Shown: piece by piece, positions 49,637 to 63,480 of the stretch
Layout of the letters: the number at the start of each line of letters is the position of its first letter
Numbering within the stretch: the stretch's first letter is position 1
DNA from: Hymenobacter sp. HSC-4F20
GTDB taxonomy: Bacteria > Bacteroidota > Bacteroidia > Cytophagales > Hymenobacteraceae
Direction of reading: 5' to 3'
DNA length: 64,000 nucleotides
Assembly (NCBI RefSeq): GCF_019599275.1
Contig: NZ_JAHZTD010000001.1
Coordinates: forward strand, 372,001-436,000
Notes under the pieces: generated by a model
Seen by the model: the letters and a program-made list of their open reading frames with translations, nothing else
Told to the model about the DNA's origin: nothing
Database searches by the model: none
Position numbers and translations under genes: made by a program

Positions 49637-51022
49637 TTACTTGGTCACCTCGGTTGCTAGCTGGGCCAAATCCAGCCCGTCAAATGTTCCCGACGACATC
49701 ATCAGCAGGTTGGCGTTTTGCCAGTTTTGGGCATGCAGAAAGGCCGCTAGTTCCTTGCTGTTGGTAAACACCTGCAAATCGGAGCGCTGGAAGGCCTGCT
49801 GTACGGCTTCAGCGGGCAGCGGGGGTAGGCGCTTGTGCTCCAGCACATGCGGATTGAAGTACACCACGGCCACGTCCGGCGTGTCGAAGGTGTGGGCGTA
49901 CTGGGGCAGAAAGGCCGGGTTCAGGGAGCTGAAGGTGTGCAGCTCCAGGCAGGCTACGAGCTTGCGCTGCGGGTACTGTTTTTTGAAGGCCGTAGCGGTG
50001 GCTTTCAGCTTGCTGGGAGCGTGGGCGAAATCCTTGTACACCACCGAGTTCTGGCCCTCGCGCACGAGTTCCAGGCGGCGGGCGGCGCCTTTAAACGAGC
50101 CCAGGGCCTCATAGAAATCCTTGCCCTTGATGCCCAGCTGCTTGCACACTTCCTTGGCCGCCGAAATATTGCGCAGGTTGTGTTCGCCAAACACTTTCAC
50201 CGGCACTTCATCATCTTTCTTGGTGATAAGAAAGGTTTTACCATCCCGGATAACATGCTCGTGCGGACGGTAGCCGATGTAGGTAACATCGGGGTTGCTG
50301 GGCACGGTTACCAGCTGCACCTGCTCGTCGTCCTGGTCGTAGATAAGCACCCCGGCTTTGGGCGTCATTTCCGCGAAAACCTTGAACTGCTCGCGGTAGA
50401 TTTCTTCGGTAGGAAACACATTGATGTGGTCCCAGCTGATGCCGGAAATAACCCCAATGTGGTGCTGGTAGAGGTGAAACTTGGGCCGCCGGTCGATGGG
50501 GGAGGACAGGTACTCGTCGCCCTCAATGATAATGATGGGGGCATCCTCCGTCAGCTGCACCATCAAATCAAAGCCTTCCAGCTGAGCGCCCACGGCGTAG
50601 TCGAACTGGCGGCCGTGGTAGCGTAGTACGTGCAGAATAAGGGAGGTAATGCTGGTTTTGCCGTGCGAGCCGCCAATGACTACCCGTTGCTTATTCTTTG
50701 AAGCCTCGTAGATAAACTCAGGAAACGAGTACACCCGCAGGCCCAACTCCTGTGCCCTGAGCAGCTCAGGATTATCGGGGCGGGCGTGCATGCCCACAAT
50801 CACGGCGTCCAGCGCCGGGGTAATCTTTTCCGGAAACCACCCTTCCTCGGCCGGAAGAAGCCCGGCGGCCGCCAGCCGGCTTTTAGCTGGTTCAAAAATC
50901 TCGTCGTCGGAGCCGGTAACCTGGGCGCCACGGCGGTGCAGGGCCAGGGCCAGGTTATGCATGATACTGCCCCCGGTAGCAATCAGGTGCAGGCGTTGAA
51001 GCGAAGAAGGGGTAGCGGCCAT
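49637..51022 (-). CDS. mpl: UDP-N-acetylmuramate:tripeptide ligase Mpl
   Basis: 461-residue Mur-ligase that attaches recycled L-Ala-gamma-D-Glu-meso-DAP tripeptide to UDP-MurNAc. It has the N-terminal Rossmann start LIATGGSIMHNLALALHRRGAQVTGSD, the ATP-binding GGSHGKTSITSLIL, the IIEGDEYLSSPID segment specific to Mpl/MurC and the C-terminal DFAHAPSKLKATATAF motif. ATG 51022 (MAATPSSLQRLH) is chosen; a minus-strand -7 element TACCTTTG lies at 51047-51054. Confidence 0.94.
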   Translation of the reverse strand: MAATPSSLQRLHLIATGGSIMHNLALALHRRGAQVTGSDDEIFEPAKSRLAAAGLLPAEEGWFPEKITPALDAVIVGMHARPDNPELLRAQELGLRVYSFPEFIYEASKNKQRVVIGGSHGKTSITSLILHVLRYHGRQFDYAVGAQLEGFDLMVQLTEDAPIIIIEGDEYLSSPIDRRPKFHLYQHHIGVISGISWDHINVFPTEEIYREQFKVFAEMTPKAGVLIYDQDDEQVQLVTVPSNPDVTYIGYRPHEHVIRDGKTFLITKKDDEVPVKVFGEHNLRNISAAKEVCKQLGIKGKDFYEALGSFKGAARRLELVREGQNSVVYKDFAHAPSKLKATATAFKKQYPQRKLVACLELHTFSSLNPAFLPQYAHTFDTPDVAVVYFNPHVLEHKRLPPLPAEAVQQAFQRSDLQVFTNSKELAAFLHAQNWQNANLLMMSSGTFDGLDLAQLATEVTK

Positions 51023-51046
51023 GTAAGATGTGAGGTAAGCAGGCGG

Positions 51047-51054
51047 CAAAGGTA
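51047..51054 (-). promoter_or_regulatory. Candidate -7 element for mpl
   Basis: Reads TACCTTTG on the minus strand, 25 bases before the mpl start. The 343-base gap 51023-51365 also carries TAGCTTTG on the plus strand (51260-51267) as a candidate for dnaB. Confidence 0.5.
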
Positions 51055-51259
51055 AGGTTTCGGGTGAAGAGGTGAAGGGTGAGACGCCGATGAAGTGACC
51101 AGCAAGAGGCGGTAAGATGGACATTGGGCGCAGGGGCAGCGCCCGCAGAATGGTCTTTCGCTTCTTTCGGCGCGCACCTCTTCCCGTTCACCTGGCACTT
51201 GCTACCTTCCGTTAAAAAGAAACCTTTCCTGCCACTTCCAGATTGTAACACTCAGCCAT

Positions 51260-51267
51260 TAGCTTTG
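51260..51267 (+). promoter_or_regulatory. Candidate -7 element for dnaB
   Basis: TAGCTTTG matches TAnnTTTG, about 100 bases before the dnaB start. A matching TTTG at -33 is not evident. Confidence 0.4.
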
Positions 51268-51365
51268 TACCCCTTTGCAAAAAACGGGGCGGAAAGGGCC
51301 AGGAAATTTCGCTGGTCTCAACCACAAACCGCCCAACCTGCTTACCTTGTAGTGCTTACCTAGTG

Positions 51366-54008
51366 ATGAACGACCGGATGGATGACCGCCTGAAACTATC
51401 GGCCTCGCGCGCCAAAGCTGCCTGGAACAGCCGCCCTGCGGTAGTTCCTGTGGGTGGCCCAGCGGGCAAGCTGCCCCCCCAGGCTCTGGAGCTGGAGGCT
51501 GCCGTACTAGGCGCGCTCATGCTGGAGAAGGACGCCCTTACCACCGTAATTGATATTTTGAAGCCGCAGAGCTTCTATAAAGATGGCCACCAGCGCATTT
51601 TCAAGGCTATCCTGAATCTGTTCGATAAATCGGAGCCCATTGATATTCTGACGGTTACGCACGAGTTGCGCGAAATGGGCGAGCTGGAAGCAGCCGGCGG
51701 CGCGCACTACGTAGCCAACCTGACCTTCAAGGTGAACTCGGCGGCCAACATCGAGTACCACGCCCGTATTATCACCGAAAACGCCATCAAGCGGGAGCTG
51801 ATCAACATTGCCAGCAACATTCAACGCGACGCCTTCGAGGACACTACCGACGTGTTTAACCTGCTGGACAGCACGGAGCAGTCCTTGTTTGAAGTGTCGG
51901 AGTCGAACATTCGCAAGAACTTCGACGACATGCGGAGCCTAATGGGCAAGGCCATCAAGGAACTGGAAGAAAAGAAAGACCAGAAAGACGGACTGACCGG
52001 CGTGCCCAGCGGCTTCTCGGCCCTCGACCGTGTAACTTCAGGCTGGCAACCATCTGACTTGGTGATTATTGCCGCCCGCCCCGGCATGGGTAAGTGTCTT
52101 GGAAAAGGAACCAAGGTGCTGATGTATGACGGCACGCTGCGTAATGTAGAGGACGTACAGGCCGGGGAGCTGCTGATGGGCGACGACTCGACCCCGCGCC
52201 GGGTGTTGAGCATTGCCCGCGGCCGGGAGCAGATGTACTGGGTGCGTCAGAACAAGGCGGAAGATTACCGCGTCAACGAAAGCCACATCCTGTCCCTGAA
52301 GCGCAGCCGCACCGAGGGCAAGCACCGCCACGGCGACGTGCTCAACATCACGGTAAAAGACTGGCTCAGCAAGTCGGCCAAGTTCCGCTCCAACTACAAG
52401 GGCTACAAAGTGCCTGTGGAGTTTGCTGCGCAACCAGTGCAGGTTGATCCGTACTTCCTTGGGGTGTGGCTCGGCGACGGCTCATCGGACAACTGCCGAA
52501 TTACGGGACAAGACCCGGAAGTTATTGATTACCTGTACGAATACGCCGCTGAGCTGGACATGCAGGTGACGGTGGGGGTAGTAGAAAACCGCTGCAACAG
52601 CTACGGCATCACCCGTGGTCGGCAGGGGGGTAGCCTCACGCAGTATTCTCTGCAAGATGAACTGCGGCAGCTAGGCGTGCTTGGTGACAAACACATTCCA
52701 CAGGCCTACCTCATCAATAGCACCGAAAGCCGCCTGCGCCTGCTGGCCGGCCTGATTGACGCCGACGGCCATCTGGACCCGGCGTCCAATGGCTACGAAA
52801 TCACGCAGAAAAACCACCGCCTGGCCCGGCAGATCAAGTTCCTGGCCGACTCACTGGGCTTCCGCACGTCTTTGAAAAAGAAGCGGGCCGCCATCAGCGC
52901 CATTGGGTACGAGAGCGAAGTGTACCGGGTGCGGATTTACGGCGACATAAACCGGGTGCCGGTGCGGGTGGCGCGCAAGCAGGCCCAGCCCTGGGCTAGC
53001 ACCGTGGACTGGCGCATGACCGGTATTTCGGTGGAAGCCGATGGCGAAGATGACTACTACGGCTTCGAAATTGACGGCAACCGCCTGTTCCTGCTTCAGG
53101 ACATGACTGTGACGCACAATACAGCCTTCGTAGTATCGGCGATGCGCAATGCGGCGGTGGAGTTCAAGAAGCCGGTGGCTATTTTCTCGCTGGAAATGTC
53201 GTCGCTGCAGCTTGTGAATCGTCTGATTTCGGCGGAGGCGGAGCTGGATTCGGAGAAAATCAAAAAGGGCAACCTGGCCGACTATGAGTGGGCCCAGCTG
53301 AACCATAAGATTTCGGCCCTGTCGTCGGCCCCGATTTACATCGACGATACGCCGGGTCTCAGCATCCGGGAGCTGCGTACCAAGTGCCGCCGCCTCAAGG
53401 CCCACCACGACATCCAGATGATTATCATCGACTACCTGCAGCTGATGACAGGGAACACCGATGGTAAGGGCGGGGGCAACCGCGAACAGGAAATTGCCTC
53501 AATTTCGCGGGCCCTGAAAGGTATTGCCAAGGAACTGAACGTGCCGGTGCTGGCTTTGTCGCAGCTTTCCCGTTCGGTGGAAACCCGCGGCGGCGACAAG
53601 AAGCCCCAGCTCAGTGACCTTCGTGAATCGGGCTCTATCGAGCAGGACGCCGACATGGTAATCTTCCTGTATCGCCCAGAGTACTATAAGATTACCGAAG
53701 ATGAAATGGGCAACCCCACCCAGGGAACCGGCGAAGTAATTATTGCCAAGCACCGAAACGGCTCCCTGGAAACCGTGCAGCTTAAGTTCATCGGCCGCTT
53801 TACCAAGTTTGCCGACTTGGATGGTGCTGGTGGCTTCAGCGACGCGGGCTTCAACCCCGGCGCCTTCCCCACCAGCACCTTCGACGACGACCAGAGCGGG
53901 TTCGCCCCGAACACCATCCGCTTGGGCTCCCGCATCAACAACGACGGGCCGCCTCCCGCGCAGCCCTTCCCGCGCAGCACTTTTGATGATGGGCCCCCGC
54001 CGTTTTAA
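51366..54008 (+). CDS. dnaB: Replicative DNA helicase DnaB containing an intein
   Basis: 880-residue precursor. Exteins: N-terminal DnaB domain (~30-130, PPQALELEAAVLGALMLEKDAL), linker, and RecA-like helicase domain with the Walker A region ARPGMGK-TAFVVSAMRN, DDTPGLSIRELRTKCRR, Walker B MIIIDYLQLMTG and the terminal GGDKKPQLSDLRESGSIEQDADMV motif. The intein interrupts Walker A after GMGK, so the helicase is inactive until splicing. After removal the helicase is about 538 residues, with a Pro/Phe-rich C-terminal tail (PPPAQPFPRSTFDDGPPPF). ATG 51366 is used; a GTG precedes it directly. Confidence 0.96.
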   Translation: MNDRMDDRLKLSASRAKAAWNSRPAVVPVGGPAGKLPPQALELEAAVLGALMLEKDALTTVIDILKPQSFYKDGHQRIFKAILNLFDKSEPIDILTVTHELREMGELEAAGGAHYVANLTFKVNSAANIEYHARIITENAIKRELINIASNIQRDAFEDTTDVFNLLDSTEQSLFEVSESNIRKNFDDMRSLMGKAIKELEEKKDQKDGLTGVPSGFSALDRVTSGWQPSDLVIIAARPGMGKCLGKGTKVLMYDGTLRNVEDVQAGELLMGDDSTPRRVLSIARGREQMYWVRQNKAEDYRVNESHILSLKRSRTEGKHRHGDVLNITVKDWLSKSAKFRSNYKGYKVPVEFAAQPVQVDPYFLGVWLGDGSSDNCRITGQDPEVIDYLYEYAAELDMQVTVGVVENRCNSYGITRGRQGGSLTQYSLQDELRQLGVLGDKHIPQAYLINSTESRLRLLAGLIDADGHLDPASNGYEITQKNHRLARQIKFLADSLGFRTSLKKKRAAISAIGYESEVYRVRIYGDINRVPVRVARKQAQPWASTVDWRMTGISVEADGEDDYYGFEIDGNRLFLLQDMTVTHNTAFVVSAMRNAAVEFKKPVAIFSLEMSSLQLVNRLISAEAELDSEKIKKGNLADYEWAQLNHKISALSSAPIYIDDTPGLSIRELRTKCRRLKAHHDIQMIIIDYLQLMTGNTDGKGGGNREQEIASISRALKGIAKELNVPVLALSQLSRSVETRGGDKKPQLSDLRESGSIEQDADMVIFLYRPEYYKITEDEMGNPTQGTGEVIIAKHRNGSLETVQLKFIGRFTKFADLDGAGGFSDAGFNPGAFPTSTFDDDQSGFAPNTIRLGSRINNDGPPPAQPFPRSTFDDGPPPF
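52095..53120 (+). mobile_element. DnaB intein with LAGLIDADG homing endonuclease
   Basis: 342-residue in-frame intein (precursor residues 244-585). The N-terminal block is CLGKGTKVLMYDG with Cys1; block B-like VNESHILSL follows (~residue 60-70 of the intein). Endonuclease region: FLGVWLGDGSSDN and LLAGLIDADGHLD, two LAGLIDADG-type helices. The C-terminal blocks are YYGFEIDGNRLFLLQDMTVTHN with penultimate His and terminal Asn; the +1 extein residue is Thr. All splicing residues look intact. Insertion is between Lys and Thr of Walker A (GK-T), a site known for DnaB inteins such as those of mycobacteria. Confidence 0.96.
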
Positions 54009-54031
54009 TTTGCCAAGCAAGGCACGACGTA

Positions 54032-54067
54032 AAAAAGCCTCCTGTGCACATGCTCAGGAGGCTTTTT
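54032..54067. terminator. Bidirectional terminator after dnaB
   Basis: 13-bp stem AAAAAGCCTCCTG with CAGGAGGCTTTTT, loop of ten bases, between the convergent dnaB and low-complexity protein genes. Confidence 0.88.
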
Positions 54068-54109
54068 GCTTTGTAGCTAGGTAGTACGTAGCCCGAAGCT
54101 ATTTCTTTA

Positions 54110-54826
54110 TTACACGCCGCTGGCGAAATCTGTATCGTCGGAGCTACTAGAGGTGCCGCGGTAGCCTTGGCTGCGGCCTGCCTTTGACGACGAGCCGGCT
54201 GAGCTGTTGTCGGAATCATAGCCGGAGGAGAAGCCGGAAGAGTAATCAGAAGCCCCCGAGTTATAGCTGCCGACACGGTTCTCGTTCTGGCGGTCAAAGC
54301 CACCCACGCCATAAGCGCTGGAAGCGCCAGCATCGCGGTTAGGACCTTTGTCCATGCGGCGGCTCTCATCTACATGGGAGCTGGTCGAGTAGTTGGAAGG
54401 ATGTACCTGGCTACCGGAACGGTAGTTCTGGTTGGGCCGCTGCGACTCGGTGCTGTCGCTGTAGTAGTTGCCTTTTTTCTTTGACGACTTGCCGCCCGAT
54501 TTGCCCGAGCGAGTTGCCAAGTAGCCCAGGCCCGCCAGTGCCACGGCGCCGGCTACTTTCTGGGTAGTAGTGAGCTTGTTGATTTGCTCCCAGGAGTTGG
54601 GCAGGAACTGCCGAACACCTTGGGGAAGTTGATCTACAATTTTTTGAATGCCAGCCTGTTCCAACCAGTTTTTAACGCCAGAAGGTAGTTGGTTCAAAGG
54701 GTTGCTAGAAGAATCGGCACCGGACTTTTGCTGATCACCGGCGTTTTGTTGCGCATTCTGGGGCTGATCAGCTGCGGACGAGCCGGCCGCCTCATTAGTA
54801 GGAGTGGCAGATTGATTGGGTTCCAT
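54110..54826 (-). CDS. Low-complexity Ser/Gly/Gln-rich protein
   Basis: 238-residue protein of unknown function. N-terminal Gln/Asn/Ala-rich region (residues 1-45), a more ordered helical segment (~45-110, NQLPSGVKNWLEQAGIQKI, VAGAVALAGLGYLA) that could be a short membrane helix, a KKKGNYY basic patch, and a long Ser/Gly/Tyr/Asp-rich disordered tail. No signal peptide. ATG 54826 (MEPNQSATPT) is preferred to an upstream start. Confidence 0.7.
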   Translation of the reverse strand: MEPNQSATPTNEAAGSSAADQPQNAQQNAGDQQKSGADSSSNPLNQLPSGVKNWLEQAGIQKIVDQLPQGVRQFLPNSWEQINKLTTTQKVAGAVALAGLGYLATRSGKSGGKSSKKKGNYYSDSTESQRPNQNYRSGSQVHPSNYSTSSHVDESRRMDKGPNRDAGASSAYGVGGFDRQNENRVGSYNSGASDYSSGFSSGYDSDNSSAGSSSKAGRSQGYRGTSSSSDDTDFASGV

Positions 54827-55085
54827 GCAGTTGAGTTGCGTTAAGGGTATACAGATAAGCACAGCCTACGTGGCTGTTAGCTACCCTATGCGCAAAAACC
54901 AACCAATGGGTTGCGGATGAGGTAATGTTTTTTCTGGTTTATAGCCTATTTTTCTGGCTACCCCTTGAAGAAAAAACCAGGCAACGGAGGGAAATAGTAA
55001 ACTCCAGCCGCCCACACCCCAACCGCTTAGGCCAGTAAGGTGGAGTAGTGCTCGCGCTGGCCCGGTACTTTGGCCTAGCCACTGC

Positions 55086-56561
55086 CTACCCGAACATGCC
55101 CACGGCGTCTTTGCTGGGCAAGGCCGTTCTGCCTGTGAGGAACACGTCGACCTGACGGGCCGCCTCCCTACCCTCCGAAATGGCCCACACTACCAATGAC
55201 TGCCCTCGGCGCATATCACCGGCCACAAACACATTGGGCCGCGACGTAAGGTAGTTGGCCTCGCTGGTAGTGTGCACGTTGCCGCGTTCATCCAGGGCTA
55301 CCCCCAGTTGCTCCAGCAATCCTTCGTAGCGGGGCGAAGTGAAGCCCAAGGCCAGCAATGCCAGCTGGCAGGGAATCTCACGTTCTGAACCTTCGATTTC
55401 GGTGAAGCCCATGCGTCGGCCCAGCACATCGGTTTCCCAGGTTACATCCGTCACGAGCAGGGCGCGCAGGTGGTTGTGCTCATCGCCCAGAAAAGCTTTG
55501 GTGTTGATGCCCCAATAGCGGTGGCAGCCTTCTTCGTGAGAAGTACTGGTTCGGAAGAGGGTAGTAGGGTAGTGGGGCCAGGGTGTGTGCGCCGGCCGAT
55601 CCGGCGAGGGTTGTTGCATGAGGGCAAACTGCGCCACTGAACGGGCCTGCTGCCGGTTGGCCGTGCCTACGCAGTCGGAACCTGTGTCGCCGCTGCCAAT
55701 CACCACTACCTCCTTCCCGGTGGCCAACAGTTCCTGCGCCTCAATGGGCAGGCTGCTGACGCGCCGGTTGTGCTGGGTGAGGTAGTCCATGGCAAAGTGA
55801 ATGCCCGTCAGCTCTCGGCCCGGAATGGGCAGGTCGCGCGGGACGAGGGCGCCGCCGGCCAGCACCACGGCATCGAACTGGCTAGTCAGCTCCTGCGCCG
55901 AGACGTCCCGGCCTACCTCGGTGTTGCAGCGAAACACTACCCCATCTTCTTCCATGAGCCGCAGACGACGGTCAATTACCCATTTATCAAGTTTGAAATC
56001 GGGAATGCCGTAGCGGAGCAGACCGCCGGGCTGGTCGTCGCGCTCAAACACCGTCACGGCGTGGCCCGCCCGCACCAGTTGGGCTGCGGCAGCCAGTCCG
56101 GCCGGACCGGAGCCCACTACCGCCACCTTTTTGCCTGTTTTCAGCACTGGCGCTGTGGGCTGCACGTAGCCTTTGGCAAAGGCAATTTCGATGATGTGTT
56201 TCTCGATTTCCTCAATGGCCACTGGCGCGCTATGGATGCCCAGCACGCAGGCCGACTCACAGGGAGCCGGACAGATGCGGCCCGTAAACTCCGGGAAGTT
56301 GTTGGTGGAGCTCAGAATCTGGTAGGCCTGCGCCCAGTCCTCGCGGTACACAGCGTCATTGAACTCCGGAATGATGTTGCCCAGCGGACAGCCCGAGTGG
56401 CAGAACGGAATACCGCACTCCATACACCGCCCCGACTGCCGGTGCAGCTGCTCCTCGGAGTAGTTGCCCACAAACTCCTGGTTGTGCGTCACGCGCTCCT
56501 GTGGGTGCGCCTTGGGCGGCATTTCCCGCTGAAATTCCTTGAAACCTATTGCGTTACCCAT
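55086..56561 (-). CDS. gltD: Glutamate synthase small subunit
   Basis: 491-residue NADPH-oxidising beta subunit of glutamate synthase. The N-terminal Fe-S Cys cluster (CMECGIPFCHSGCPLGN) near residue 41, the FAD motif GSGPAGLAAAAQLVRAGH at ~150 and the NADPH motif VIGSGDTGSDCVGTANRQ at ~290 are intact. It supplies electrons to GltB for conversion of 2-oxoglutarate and glutamine to two glutamates. It follows gltB with a 39-base gap on the same strand. Confidence 0.97.
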   Translation of the reverse strand: MGNAIGFKEFQREMPPKAHPQERVTHNQEFVGNYSEEQLHRQSGRCMECGIPFCHSGCPLGNIIPEFNDAVYREDWAQAYQILSSTNNFPEFTGRICPAPCESACVLGIHSAPVAIEEIEKHIIEIAFAKGYVQPTAPVLKTGKKVAVVGSGPAGLAAAAQLVRAGHAVTVFERDDQPGGLLRYGIPDFKLDKWVIDRRLRLMEEDGVVFRCNTEVGRDVSAQELTSQFDAVVLAGGALVPRDLPIPGRELTGIHFAMDYLTQHNRRVSSLPIEAQELLATGKEVVVIGSGDTGSDCVGTANRQQARSVAQFALMQQPSPDRPAHTPWPHYPTTLFRTSTSHEEGCHRYWGINTKAFLGDEHNHLRALLVTDVTWETDVLGRRMGFTEIEGSEREIPCQLALLALGFTSPRYEGLLEQLGVALDERGNVHTTSEANYLTSRPNVFVAGDMRRGQSLVVWAISEGREAARQVDVFLTGRTALPSKDAVGMFG

Positions 56562-56600
56562 GAGGCGTTGCGAGTATGTATGTAGCTCTAGTGTTTCGGT

Positions 56601-61121
<4,521 letters not shown>

Positions 61122-61378
61122 CGGAGAAAGGTGTCGTGGTTCGAGCGTGGAAAGGTGACCCCCGGCAGCAGGTCCGAAATAGCAACCTATTCACTGCCAG
61201 CAAACCTCATGACCCGCCCGCGCCTCATTTTCCGGTTTCTAACTTCTGGCAGCCTACCCCCCGAAACCTCCTCAATCCCTCCAAATAGCCTGCTAGCCGG
61301 GCGCTGCCGCGCCGCGTCTGCCAGAAAGTTGCTACCCCTGCTACGATTTCAAACCTTCCGTAGCCCCATCTTTACAGC

Positions 61379-61735
61379 ATGAAAAACCTGCTCCGCCCCG
61401 ACCTGAACTTTCGCCTCAACGGCCGCCTCTGGGTAGAAACCCCCGACGACCGGTTTATGGGCATTGGGCGGCTGGAGCTGCTCACGCTCATTCAGGAACA
61501 CGGCTCCATCTCGAAGGCAGCGCAGGAAATGGGTATGTCGTACAAGCGGGCCTGGGACCTGGTTTCGTCCCTGAATGCCCAGAGTGCTACCCCCTTGGTG
61601 CAGACCCAAACCGGCGGCAAGCGCGGCGGTGGGGCCGAGGTAACCCCCGAAGGCCAGCAGCTAATTCAGGAGTTCCGGGCCCTGCAGGAGCGGTTTCAGG
61701 AGTTTTTAAGGGTAGAAGCGACGCGGTTGCTGTAA
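61379..61735 (+). CDS. ModE-like winged-helix protein
   Basis: 118-residue stand-alone N-terminal domain of the ModE/LysR-type winged helix: LELLTLIQEHGSISKAAQEMGMSYKRAWDLVSSLNAQ is the HTH, followed by VQTQTGGKRGGGAEVTPEGQQLI, the wing and dimer helix, as in ModE. No molybdate-binding (MOP) domain follows. Family members with this layout regulate molybdate or related transport; no such genes are adjacent, so targets are unknown. Confidence 0.88.
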   Translation: MKNLLRPDLNFRLNGRLWVETPDDRFMGIGRLELLTLIQEHGSISKAAQEMGMSYKRAWDLVSSLNAQSATPLVQTQTGGKRGGGAEVTPEGQQLIQEFRALQERFQEFLRVEATRLL

Positions 61736-61770
61736 CAGGCAGCAGGTGTCCACACCGGTTTCTACCCGTC

Positions 61771-63258
61771 TTATCGAATAAGAAATTGGTATAGCGCTTC
61801 GGATGGAGGGCCGCTTACCTCGAACACCGGCACGGAGTCCGTAGCAGCAGGCTGCACCCGAAGGCCCGGCGGTAGCGACAGAGTAACAAAGTCGATAAGC
61901 TGGCCTTGCTGAATGTAGCGGTGGTAGGCAGGGGTAGGGTCGAAACCGGTAGTTTCCCGAATGATGGCCAGCAGCTCGGCATCGGTGAAGCCTTCCCGGT
62001 TGGTGGTGTACGACCGGGCCAGAATGGCGCGCATGCAGTCTGCCAGGCTATGCGGCGTTGTGTTTTTTAATTGATTATCAAGGTAGAGCGCAAACAGGAA
62101 GCCACGCCGGTAGGGCAGCTTCTCGTAGTCGCGGCTGGTCCAGAAGCGCTGGTAGTTCAGGGAGTCGTTCGGGACGTTGCGCACCGGCGACAGGTAGAGG
62201 GGGCGCACCACTTCCGTATTGAGCTCGGCTACATACTGGGCGGGCGTCAGCAGGTGGGTGCGCAGGCGCAACTGCGTCTGGAAGTACTCGGTAAAGCCTT
62301 CGCTAAACCAGTACTGTCGCTCCTCCTTCCGGATCCGAATCTGGTGGCCAATCCAGGTGTGCATCAGTTCATGGAAAAGCAGGTAGTCAACGCGGCTCGC
62401 AATAGCTGGCCCTTTGTTATCGGTGGCAAAGGCAGAAAAAGAGTCAGCTAAGGCAGTGCCGGACACGCTCTGGCGGTGCTTACGCTCGGTCCAGGGGTCG
62501 TAAGTGGGTAGGAGAGAAACCAGAAACGAGGGCGGACCCGGATCCTGCCAGAAGGCGCGTTGTGCCTGCACCGCCAGCTGCAGGTGGCGAGCCGCACTAT
62601 CTACCTGAAAATGCCGAAAGGGGCGAGTAGCAAACCATACCTGCGTTTGGCCGACGGGCAAGGCCTGTAGCTGTAGCTTCCCGCCCAGAAACATGCTGCT
62701 TTCCAATAAACTGCGCCGCCCGGTTACCTGCACCCGTGAAGCCGTTTGGGGCTGCAGGCTGGAAAGGAAAGGCATGCTTTTGGGCAGCCGCCACTGCACC
62801 CGCACTTTCTGCTGGTCTTGCTCCGAGGCCCAATAACGGAGTGGCTTCATGAAGAGGGCAAAGCCATATACATGGAAGTACCCCTGTTCGATGATGGGGC
62901 GGAAAGTCCGCTCGTTGCGCAACGTATCGTGTTGGTCGGGCCGGATGGTGTAGCGCAGGCGCACCCGCTGCCCAGGGCGGTGCCGCACCGTGACTACTAC
63001 CCAGTCGCCCGTTGTTTCGCGCTGCAGGGGCATGTTGGCTTGCAACTCGGTGAGGCAGTTTTCTAAGTTCGTCTCACCCCAGAAGTTAGTCGGGTAGTGA
63101 AAGGTCGTCTGCGTGGTATCGGCTGTTTGGTAAGTTAGCGTCACCCGTAACTTATCGGTAGCCTGACCAGCGGGCTCAACTGTGTAGGCGAGTCGTTGCG
63201 ACCAGGCGGGGCCGGTAGTTGCTACACCTAAGCTAGCCAGTAAGAAGAGGTATTTCAT
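61771..63258 (-). CDS. M61/M1-like exported metallopeptidase
   Basis: 495-residue exported protein. Signal peptide MKYLFLLASLGVATTGPAWSQ; N-terminal beta domain (~25-220); catalytic domain with HELMHTWIGHQ (HEXXH) and the third ligand in YWFSEGFTEYFQTQL, the GluZincin arrangement of M61 glycyl aminopeptidases and M1 enzymes. C-terminal DPTPAYHRYIQQGQ is typical of M61-like proteins. ATG 63258 begins the signal peptide. Confidence 0.87.
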   Translation of the reverse strand: MKYLFLLASLGVATTGPAWSQRLAYTVEPAGQATDKLRVTLTYQTADTTQTTFHYPTNFWGETNLENCLTELQANMPLQRETTGDWVVVTVRHRPGQRVRLRYTIRPDQHDTLRNERTFRPIIEQGYFHVYGFALFMKPLRYWASEQDQQKVRVQWRLPKSMPFLSSLQPQTASRVQVTGRRSLLESSMFLGGKLQLQALPVGQTQVWFATRPFRHFQVDSAARHLQLAVQAQRAFWQDPGPPSFLVSLLPTYDPWTERKHRQSVSGTALADSFSAFATDNKGPAIASRVDYLLFHELMHTWIGHQIRIRKEERQYWFSEGFTEYFQTQLRLRTHLLTPAQYVAELNTEVVRPLYLSPVRNVPNDSLNYQRFWTSRDYEKLPYRRGFLFALYLDNQLKNTTPHSLADCMRAILARSYTTNREGFTDAELLAIIRETTGFDPTPAYHRYIQQGQLIDFVTLSLPPGLRVQPAATDSVPVFEVSGPPSEALYQFLIR

Positions 63259-63454
63259 GTAGCTATCAGCACAGGAGGGAACAAGGTGCCGGGGGAAGGC
63301 AAGCTGAAAAGGGAGAGGGCACCGGGAAAGCCCGAGTAGAGAAGGCTCTATTACTCTTAGGGACTTACAAATAAAGTAAGGGGTAGTAAAAAGCGCTGAG
63401 CTGGTAAGCACTACCACCTAAGCCTAGGAAAGTAAAAACCATTTCCCGAATCCA

Positions 63455-63480
63455 GCGTTATGTTTAGCAAAATATAACGC
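63455..63480 (+). promoter_or_regulatory. Palindrome abutting the TonB receptor start codon
   Basis: GCGTTATGTTT (63455-63465) pairs with AAATATAACGC (63470-63480), one G-T pair, loop AGCA; the ATG follows at once (63481). It could be an operator or an mRNA hairpin. TATGTTTA within it is close to the -7 consensus, in which case the mRNA would be nearly leaderless. Confidence 0.45.
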
